NCBI GenBank assembly: GCA_000310025.1
Contig: FN649733.1
Coordinates: 1,067,867-1,089,903, forward strand
Length of the DNA stretch: 22,037 bases
DNA from: Ectocarpus siliculosus
Taxonomy: Eukaryota > Sar > Phaeophyceae > Ectocarpales > Ectocarpaceae
Direction of reading: 5' to 3'
Part shown: positions 18,001-22,037 of the stretch, one piece after another
How positions within the stretch are numbered: position 1 is the stretch's first letter
Layout: each line of letters begins with the position of its first letter
The notes under the pieces: generated by a model
What the model was told of the DNA's origin: nothing
What the model saw: the letters and a program-made list of their open reading frames with translations, nothing else
Database searches by the model: none
Position numbers and translations under genes: made by a program

Positions 18001-19717
18001 ACAGCAGCGGACGCAACTTCGCAAAAAAGACGATGGCGTGATGCACAGCACCACCTCACCCATCCACGCACCTTCTGCCCTTCTTGCTGTAGGCGCAGGT
18101 CACGCCCTTGGTCGCGCACAGGGTACAAGGGTTGATGCCGTCTCCATCGCAGCGCCTGTTTTTTTTTCGGGTCATTTTGAGGACCGTGCGGTTTTTGAGA
18201 CCAATGTCGTGCAGCGAATGTATCAGCGGGCGTAGAGAACGACTGACCGTTCCGTAAGGTTCGTACCCCAGCCACACAGCACCCAAGCCAGGATGCCGTG
18301 CAGAGCAAGAAACAACTCTACTCTTCCCCTCCTCCCCGTGATTGCCGAGAGCTCTCGAGCACCGTAAACGTTCATGGAGCATGAGTGTCTCTGCAGGTGG
18401 TGTTGAGCCTCCCACAAGAACGAACGAAATCTCTTCGGACAAAACGCGGGTGACACAACAATGCCCAGCTGCTGCTGCTGTTTTTAATAGTGTGGTTCAC
18501 AACATGACAGCACAGCTATTGCTGCACCTCACTCAAGACGATGTCCTTGTGCATGGTGAAGGTAAGGAAGATGATATATTTGTTACCCCTTTGCACTCCA
18601 CCTCATGGCGCACGCAGTTCATGGACTTGGATTTTTTCTACAATGGACTGACGAGGAGACGAAGAGACTGCTAATTTACTGAACACACAGCAGCTTCCTC
18701 CTGTTGGCAAGAGATCGCGAAAAATGCGGCTCGATTTTTCGGCTTACCCTCATAAGAAAGTCTAGCAACGGGCTGGTTTGCGATGAACGAAGCATTAGGA
18801 CCCTCGGATTACTGCGAATGTGGTGCAGCAGTGTCCGCAGAAGAAAAAGAGCGGGACGTGTTGGCAATTTTTACGCACACGCCGTATATTTTCTCGTCAT
18901 CGTCACGAGAAAAACACAATAAAAAAACAAACGTAGCATCAATAATCATCGTGACAAAGAGAGAGAAACACGCCACCATACAAGTACACGCACAAATCCC
19001 CGCCCTCCTTGTGGAATGTTCACCGTCGCAGGAGGTTCTGCCGAGCGTGTGCGTAATGAGATGTGAAAGAGCAGTGCACTGGCCGGTCCACCACAGCTAT
19101 CCACGTATACTCATTCAAACTGCTCGCACGCCTCGCAAGATGGTCTCCTAAAATGGATTTTTCATTCTTACTGCTGCTGATTCTTCAGCAGAGGTTGTCT
19201 CTTGGAGAAGGATTCGCGAAAGAGGGACCAAAAAAGCAGCAGAGAGCGCCTGGCGGGATGGACTCGGAGCAGGCAGCGGGGGGTTACAACGTATGTCCCG
19301 CCAAGGATGGGGGGCCATCGTTGTTGGCAAGCCTTTCAGGTGGAGGCGGGGGGACTCGCTTTCGGGTAGTTGTCACACTCCCCTTAGATGCTGCATGTTT
19401 CTCGTTCTCTGTTGTTGACACCCCGTCCATCGACCTCTACCTATGTACTGTGCTCTTTTGCTGTCTCCACGGAGGATGGGTGGGTGATCCGGGATCCTAC
19501 CCCCCAAGAAGTGGTGCATGTCTTCGCTATCTCCGCGCGACAAAAACGTAACTCAGTCTTCGGCCGCTTTCGTTCCAGAACCCAGCATACGTAGCTCTCT
19601 CAGTGGGCAACCCCGCCCCCCCTGCCTGCTACCTCACCTTTTCCTCGAGCAGCACAAGTCGCAGCTCTTTCTTCGCTCCCCTCCGACAGGATCGCTCCCC
19701 ACGACGCGGGCGGCCAT
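5609..19717 (-). CDS. Zn(II)2Cys6 (fungal-type) transcription factor, complete 18-exon gene, 1213 aa
   Basis: Likely a nuclear DNA-binding regulator. Exons were chained on the minus strand; all 17 junctions keep codon phase and the exons sum to 3642 nt. The ATG at 19717-19715 is the first in-frame ATG after an in-frame TGA at 19861-19859. Residues 19-47 have C19, C22, C29, C37, C40 and C47 spaced 2-6-7-2-6, exactly the binuclear zinc cluster of Gal4-type proteins, with the usual RKRRCDG core. Residues 54-66 are a basic PKPKPKRGR-type linker (NLS or AT-hook like). Residues about 247-366 contain LWAGIGVGAML, a YAENAREAI helix, VLRAFLCLAHM and YTAMANDVAASL, matching the general pattern of the fungal middle homology region. 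Low-complexity Gly/Ala/Ser stretches fill about 376-475, 547-605 and 840-1170. The last 32 residues are acidic. Cluster certain; middle region probable; target genes unknown. Confidence 0.9.
5939..5990. repeat. 26-bp tandem duplication in intron 17
   Basis: ACGAAATGCTGTAGAGTGGG at 5939 recurs as ACGAAATGCCGTAGAGTGGG at 5965, with a period of 26 bp and about one mismatch in the shared core. Confidence 0.85.
6108..6172 (-). repeat. Dispersed intronic repeat, copy D
   Basis: The reverse complement aligns over about 60 bp with 17466-17525 (shared GATGCGAGG, GGTCTAACG, CATG and GGCTATGAG blocks). It lacks the palindrome end found in copies A and B. It lies in intron 17. Confidence 0.75.
6601..7056 (-). 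CDS. Exon 17: Gly/Ala-rich region
   Basis: Codes residues 1030-1181, phase 0 on both sides. It begins EEQRWRTMPGVGGQSHPLGV and ends with YGHSDQQLWDAVLGG and PNGNLE, with poly-Gly and poly-Ala between. Acceptor CTCTCATCAG, donor GTGGGT. Confidence 0.82.
7305..7915 (-). CDS. Exon 16: Gly/Ala/Pro-rich region
   Basis: Codes residues 827-1029. It begins REASEWAAKLSTVDSRSS and then is almost wholly Gly, Ala, Pro, Ser and Arg, with short ordered islands such as GGMSQREMMFGGV. The acceptor is taken as GGGACAG at 7916-7917 behind a long C-rich tract; phase fits exon 15 (Val826). Low complexity means internal splicing cannot be excluded. Donor GTGTGT. Confidence 0.75.
8399..8452 (+). repeat. Four copies of ATACCCCGAA in intron 15
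   Basis: The 10-mer starts at 8399, 8412, 8429 and 8443, with short variable spacers of 3 to 7 bp. No function is apparent. Confidence 0.9.
8641..8779 (-). CDS. Exon 15
   Basis: Codes residues 780-825 plus one base. ATHRALAEHAKLDPFGFFHI then PHHCPQFG, followed by an Ala-rich stretch. With exon 14 it forms a dense His/Cys patch. Acceptor AACGCAG, donor GTGCGT. Confidence 0.9.
9000..9028. repeat. (CA)n microsatellite in intron 14
   Basis: A near-uninterrupted CA run with a single T interruption. It reads TG-rich on the transcript strand. Confidence 0.9.
9129..9148. repeat. 20-bp perfect palindrome in intron 14
   Basis: GGTGTACAGTACTGTACACC equals its own reverse complement. It lies about 26 bp into intron 14 from the exon 14 donor. 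Confidence 0.95.
9174..9249 (-). CDS. Exon 14
   Basis: Codes residues 755-779. SMRNLPEFGKGAHDI then MCKCSHFRCQ. It is rich in Cys and His (C771, C773, H775, C778). Acceptor CACACACAG, donor GTGGGA. Confidence 0.9.
9356..9600. repeat. ~105-bp tandem repeat in intron 13 that reaches into exon 13
   Basis: Blocks GTCGTACAACTCACTTCATG (9361), a degenerate GTCGTACACCTCAAATCATG (about 9463) and CGCACAACTCACTTCATGTT (9571) recur about every 105 bp, together with CTTAAAGCGG and CGGGGA motifs. The last copy overlaps the exon 13 donor at 9582-9583. Confidence 0.85.
9583..9693 (-). CDS. Exon 13
   Basis: Codes residues 718-753. FPPWRHCFHWMAGMLESAGL then RDLYDGLRDGLATINM; two bases of Lys754 end the exon before GTGAGT. 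The FPPW and hydrophobic helix pattern resembles the C-terminal helices of fungal Zn2Cys6 regulators (inference). Confidence 0.9.
10361..10476. repeat. 58-bp tandem duplication in intron 12
   Basis: GCTTCATCCAACATGTTTAC starts at 10361 and again at 10419. The two units differ by a handful of substitutions. The second unit ends about 25 bp from the exon 12 donor. Confidence 0.9.
10502..10649 (-). CDS. Exon 12
   Basis: Codes residues 669-716. SVCAVKLLANSAFSHLCLGN, then YAMRAVRRFSAILKEFPG, ending with two bases of Arg717. Acceptor TTCTTCCCAG. The donor is GCGAGT (GC rather than GT), the only choice that matches the phase of exon 13. Confidence 0.85.
11226..11400 (-). CDS. Exon 11
   Basis: Codes residues 610-667 plus one base. 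TNQVLFVGDTRILEVSMGVD, then a Cys-containing CSCISVMCKAV helix and AEIKEDARIVANTADAIL. The acceptor CGCCTCAG sits behind a C tract; donor GTGAGT. Confidence 0.9.
11525..11714. mobile_element. ~190-bp TIR-flanked, MITE-like element in intron 10
   Basis: The left end CGGTTTGATTGGTTGGTT (from 11525) is the inverted repeat of the right end ACCAACCAATCAAAACCG (ending 11714), with one base of length difference. The inner sequence has no coding potential. No clear target-site duplication is visible, so the MITE label is inference. Confidence 0.5.
12054..12355 (-). CDS. Exon 10
   Basis: Codes residues 510-609 after completing Ala509. YEEFPGLKSAVRVQECISVL then GDNPVAKHLGNFALSS, followed by Gly/Ser-rich sequence and LKFPPLK. 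The acceptor is AAAAAAAG with no pyrimidine tract, but it is the only AG between the in-frame upstream TGA and the coding block, and it fits the phase. Donor GTGGAG. Confidence 0.8.
12675..13101 (-). CDS. Exon 9: Gly/Ser/Ala-rich insert and helical segment
   Basis: Codes residues 367-508 plus one base. A low-complexity Gly/Ser and poly-Ala insert is followed by the ordered LSQNELSTLKEKAILAGALR. The acceptor is placed at CCGACAG; an alternative AG lies at about 13160. The donor GTAAGG breaks codon 509 after its first base. Confidence 0.82.
13731..13832 (-). CDS. Exon 8: end of middle homology-like region
   Basis: Codes residues 333-366, phase 0. GCSEPAKFLLKCFDAMSHF then an acidic ELEGEES tail. 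Donor GTAAGG. Three CAG triplets in a row at 13827-13835 make the acceptor ambiguous by 3 or 6 nt, which would change only the number of Gln. Confidence 0.85.
14719..14832 (-). CDS. Exon 7: middle homology-like region
   Basis: Codes residues 295-332, phase 0. VLRAFLCLAHMHSF then FTKFFRYTAMANDVAASLDR. Acceptor GGCGGAAG, donor GTACAG. Confidence 0.88.
14981..15013. repeat. (CAG)11 microsatellite in intron 6
   Basis: Eleven perfect CAG triplets on the plus strand, CTG on the transcript strand. Non-coding in the splice model. Confidence 0.95.
15161..15224 (-). repeat. Dispersed intronic repeat, copy B
   Basis: In reverse complement it matches 91-150: TTGCATGCC, then CTAGACCACGCGTCCTC and GAGAGGACGGAGC. 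It lies in intron 6. On the plus strand it contains TGGTCTAGCCG, which fits the tRNA box A consensus, but no box B is seen. Confidence 0.8.
15253..15483 (-). CDS. Exon 6: start of the middle homology-like region
   Basis: Codes residues 218-294, phase 0. After a Gly/Ala-rich lead and a charged ESEKDLKQRAQRAR helix it holds LSAGVACLWAGIGVGAMLCG and GYAENAREAIKGCYDV. These are the alternating hydrophobic helices expected in the fungal regulator core. Donor GTGAGA. Confidence 0.9.
15743..15922 (-). CDS. Exon 5
   Basis: Codes residues 158-217, phase 0 on both sides. It runs from DEIRGAMIHVLSDGQFGM through a Ser/Thr-rich loop to LKLIRLEE. The acceptor TACATAG sits directly behind a 17-C tract; the donor is GTGAGA. 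Confidence 0.88.
15997..16115. repeat. 23-bp minisatellite, five copies, intron 4
   Basis: The core CACAACAGCCTTTTGAAACG starts at 16001, 16024, 16047, 16070 and 16093, exactly 23 bp apart. The outer copies carry a few substitutions. Each unit is flanked by TTTCA/TGAAA inverted ends. Confidence 0.95.
16486..16647 (-). CDS. Exon 4
   Basis: Codes residues 104-157, phase 0 on both sides. Contains KMARMTDGDVVRLTPSHGTG and a hydrophobic NAFFSGFGSCTQIVQE helix. The acceptor follows CCGCCGTCAG; the donor is GTGGGG. Confidence 0.88.
16690..17005. repeat. Three diverged ~100-120-bp tandem units in intron 3
   Basis: Each unit holds an ACA-CAGCAGCGCAGGC-like block, a TTTTGAAAAT or TAGAAAAT block, a CGTCAACAGCG or CGCCAACAGCG block and a GAGGAGTAAA-like block. 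Together they fill roughly half of intron 3. Confidence 0.7.
17107..17130. repeat. 8-bp tandem repeat (TTTTGCTG)x3 in intron 3
   Basis: Three perfect copies with partial flanking units. Confidence 0.9.
17252..17396 (-). CDS. Exon 3: basic linker and polyglutamine tract
   Basis: Codes residues 56-103. It opens GPKPKPKRGREGEG, a basic linker typical after zinc clusters, and ends in eight CAG codons placed directly against the donor GTGAGA. Acceptor TTTCCCAG. An ATG at 17353 could serve as an internal start, but the phase fit to exon 2 favours the longer protein. Confidence 0.88.
17466..17560 (+). repeat. Dispersed intronic repeat, copy C (longest)
   Basis: Holds both halves of the family: GTTAGACCATTGGCCTCGCA shared with copy D, and GACCACGCGTCCTCGAGAGG shared with copies A and B. 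It lies in intron 2 of the regulator gene. Confidence 0.8.
18072..18155 (-). CDS. Exon 2: second half of the zinc cluster
   Basis: Codes residues 28-54 (RCDGDGINPCTLC then ATKGVTCAY). It supplies C29, C37, C40 and C47. Acceptor AACAG, donor GTGCGT. It joins exon 1 as AG|G (Arg27) and leaves in the same phase (Arg55). Confidence 0.9.
18156..19637 (-). other. Intron 1 of the regulator gene (1482 bp)
   Basis: The longest intron, splitting the zinc cluster between its second and third cysteines. Inside it I see only short open frames without splice-bounded structure and no repeat of note. Confidence 0.8.
19638..19717 (-). CDS. Exon 1: start codon and first half of the zinc cluster
   Basis: Codes residues 1-26 plus two bases of codon 27. 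It begins MAARVVGSD and carries C19-D-L-C22, the first CxxC pair, then CSRK. The donor GTGAGG follows at 19637. The start context is AAGGATGGC, and no other ATG lies in frame between it and the upstream TGA at 19859-19861. Confidence 0.88.
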
Positions 19718-21100
19718 CCTTCGCAGCCGTATATGAAACCACCGCCGTAGGTAGCAGCAGCCGCTCTCTTGCCTCCCTGCCCGTGGAGTCGTTACACGCG
19801 CCAAGCCTCCTTCAAATTCGGTGCTGGACTCGACACCAACAGCTCTCTCTTCCTCCTCTCACACCAAGCACCCCCGTTGCCTGAAGACTGTTCGGTAGCT
19901 GAACGCGACCAGCTCGCTTGCTTTCCGAGCGCGCCGTGGACTCTCTGCAGAGTACCCTCGATGCCTGGGATGATGCTCGATCGAAAGCCAGCCAGCGATG
20001 GTTGAACGTAGGACCCGTCCGAAGAACGCTCTCCGCCGTAAGGTGACACTCGATACACCGCTCCAACTCTCTGGTTGCTGCCGGAAAGGCCGTCTCCTTC
20101 TCAGTCACCTTCCTTCACCTCCTGCCGTCCTCCAACAATGCTGTCCTCCACAAGACAGCAGCGGTAGTGAGCAGCCTCGGCGCTCGTGCCTCCTTGTCCT
20201 GCCTGTGGTCCCTCTCCCACTCTCGCCCACTCTCTTCAAGGGGGCACGCAGATGTAGCGCTGCGGCTGGGGGGGTCAAGATTCCGACGGCGGCGTGCCAC
20301 AAAACCGAACAACGCACGGAACGTCCGGGTTTGCGGCAGAAAGTTAAGAAAATCCAAAATTACGGAAAAATTACGGAAAACGTTGGGAAAACAGAACGAT
20401 ATGTTGTCTCTACTCCGCACCCTGCCAGCCCGACGGCGGCCGAGAAGACATAACCAGATCACAAGCGGTTAGGCACACCGGATCATTCTTGGCTTATACC
20501 CAACATGGATGTAAGTCAGCTGCTGTCTAACGATGACTGGTCGGCGAGCTCGACATTGGGTTTAGGATCGATCGTGGATCGTGATGATGACCTTTTTTTT
20601 TTTTTTTTTGTCTTCACTTCAATTGAGCGCTCACAGCACTACTAGTAGTGCCGTGTACTCCAACCCGTGGTCACACAGAAGAGCCCCTCTCTACCCTCCC
20701 CCCCTGCGTTACTTTGCCGTCGATTTTAATGATCCTTGCATTTGTTGACTCAGATCTAATCAAAAGTGGTGGGTATTGGTGCTCGCCCAGGAAGAAACAA
20801 ACAAACACCGAAAACACCGAAAACAGAACAAAACCATCCGATCCCTGGACGAAAAGGCACCGGGTCGTTGTCTCCTCTTTGTTCCCTGCTGCGGAATACA
20901 TGTCCTCAAACGGATAGGTACATCGAATGGATGGGTCTTCACGACGTTGGCGCACCGAAACACACCAAAGACTGCTCCAATCTTCACACGACTATTTATT
21001 GTAAAGCGTGTCTGGCTGGAAGTCTAGACTTGGCAATATCTTCATTAAACATGTGTGTTATTTTATTATGCTACAAATCAATAATTTTGGTTCAAGAATA
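19718..21100. other. 5' flank of the regulator gene; no supportable gene
   Basis: Holds the presumed 5' UTR and promoter of the minus-strand gene. The first few hundred bases are GA-rich on the transcript strand. An in-frame stop lies at 19859-19861. A T17 run sits at 20593-20609. No TATA-like element could be placed with confidence, and no open frame shows recognisable features. Confidence 0.45.
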
Positions 21101-21136
21101 AGATTCGGCTTGTTGTCTAAACCCCCCCCTGGGGGG

Positions 21137-21590
21137 ATTAGTCTCTAAACACCCCCCCGGCTGTATCTCCGCCCACAAGGCACCAATCGAGCCAGGACAT
21201 GCACGGCTGTGTTGCTGTGATGTGGGGGTATCGCGAGATACCTCGTACACAGCGGAACCGGTGCAGGTTTGGTGCAGCCATGGCTGATGGGCAAAACATA
21301 CCTGTTGCCCCAACCTGCCCCCCGGGGGGGGATTAGTCTCTAACACCCCGTCTGTATCTCCGCCCACAAGGCACCACTCGAGCCAGGACATGCACGGCTG
21401 TGTTGCTGTGATGTGGGGCTATCGCGAGATACCTCGTACAGCGGAAACGGTGCAGGTTTGGTGCAGCCATGGCTGATGGGCAAAATATATCTGTTGCCCC
21501 AACCTGCCCCCGGATTATTAGTCTCTAAACACCCCCCCGTCTGTATCTCCGCCCACAAGGCACCAATCGAGCCAGGACATGCACGGCTGT
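21137..21590. repeat. ~190-bp tandem repeat, about 2.4 copies
   Basis: Units begin ATTAGTCTCTAA at 21137, 21332 and 21517 (periods 195 and 185). Each carries TGTATCTCCGCCCACAAGGC and CCAGGACATGCACGGCTGT; the complete units also have TATCGCGAGATACCTCGTA and GGTTTGGTGCAGCCATGGCT. The third unit is cut short at about 21590. Unit boundaries carry opposed C and G runs. Confidence 0.92.
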
Positions 21591-21734
21591 CTTGTCATCT
21601 CGATTGTTTCTGCTCGTGTCTCCACCACCGTGCTGAAGGCCAATCTTGCATCATCTTTACACTTCTACTGCGGTTCTTGTGTGGCCATCGGAGCCTTGTA
21701 CAGAGGTGCGAGGTCCATGGTGAGGTATTAGAAT

Positions 21735-22037
21735 ATCCCCCCCCCCCCCCCCCAAAAACACATCCCTAATTTACCCCCCCCGCGCTGTTACCCCCTGAAA
21801 GGAAACCTTTCGGCTACTAACCCCTTTGGGCTAAAAACAAGGGTCATACAATAACCCTACAGCGAAACAACACAATTTAACATGTCCTGTGTCCACTGAA
21901 ATCTTGTGTGAACACATACCCCTGCCGGGGGGGTAAACCAGGGTTTTTTACCCCCCCTGTGAAAACGCCGTGTTCCCTTTCCCTTGGGTGTGTGGAAAAC
22001 TGTGGGTAAGAAAACCTTAATTGCTGGTCCCCTCCAC
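21735..22037. other. C-rich terminal segment with hairpins, no gene seen
   Basis: Starts with a C17 run and holds repeated TTACCCCC/TAACCCC motifs. A hairpin at 21797-21811 has a 6-bp stem (GAAAGG/CCTTTC), and another at 21927-21957 has an 11-bp stem (GGGGGGGTAAA/TTTACCCCCCC). No coding signal is visible. Confidence 0.6.

Noticed and set aside
18818-18840. CGHC and other CxxC-coding sites in intron 1 as the missing first half of the zinc cluster
   Set aside because: The donor is one base out of phase and the flanking residues are not basic. The site in exon 1 at 19638-19717 fits spacing, phase and start codon.
20505-20646. Plus-strand ATGGAT followed by a GTAAGT donor, as the first exon of a divergent gene
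   Set aside because: Only two codons of support, and the open frame runs into the T17 tract. No downstream exon could be found.
21770-21960. Degenerate telomeric repeats (TTACCCCC, TAACCCC)
   Set aside because: Irregular spacing and composition; no run of true telomeric units.

Overview
The window is nuclear DNA of an intron-rich eukaryote, most likely a brown alga (Ectocarpus-like stramenopile). This is inferred from architecture: GC-rich short exons, 17 introns averaging about 616 bp, donors mostly of the GTGNG type, C-rich pyrimidine tracts, T-rich transcript-strand flanks downstream of stop codons, and many short tandem repeats and G/C homopolymers. No species marker was seen.

Two genes face each other. 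(1) At the left edge, on the plus strand, 661-1119 is the last coding exon of a subtilisin-like (S8) serine peptidase. It carries the C-terminal beta-barrel, an acidic linker and a hydrophobic tail. The catalytic part lies outside the window. (2) Most of the window, 19717 down to 5609 on the minus strand, is one complete gene that I assembled from 18 exons by matching splice sites and codon phase at every junction. Coding length is 3642 nt, giving 1213 aa. Residues 19-47 form a textbook fungal-type Zn(II)2Cys6 binuclear cluster (C-x2-C-x6-C-x7-C-x2-C-x6-C). A basic PK/RGR linker follows, then a helical stretch resembling the middle homology region of fungal Zn2Cys6 regulators (about 247-366). 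After that come alternating ordered and Gly/Ala/Ser-rich segments, a Cys/His-rich patch near 723-803, and a short acidic C-terminus. It is a probable sequence-specific transcription factor, and it is the notable find here.

Region by region: 1-660 is intron (perhaps with one small exon at 241-311); 661-1119 S8 terminal exon; 1120 to about 2150 its 3' flank/UTR; about 2150-4300 intergenic sequence with small repeats and no supportable gene; about 4300-5608 A-rich on the plus strand, probably the 3' UTR of the regulator; 5609-19717 the regulator; 19718 to about 21100 its 5' flank; 21137-21590 a ~190-bp tandem repeat; 21735-22037 C-rich DNA with hairpins.

The introns carry an unusual amount of structure: a dispersed palindromic repeat family (four copies, all intronic), a 55-bp sequence shared by introns 7 and 16, a TIR-flanked 190-bp element, several minisatellites, a GC-AG intron, and a tandem repeat that has copied a 5' splice site. 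The splice model is by eye and has not been checked against transcripts.
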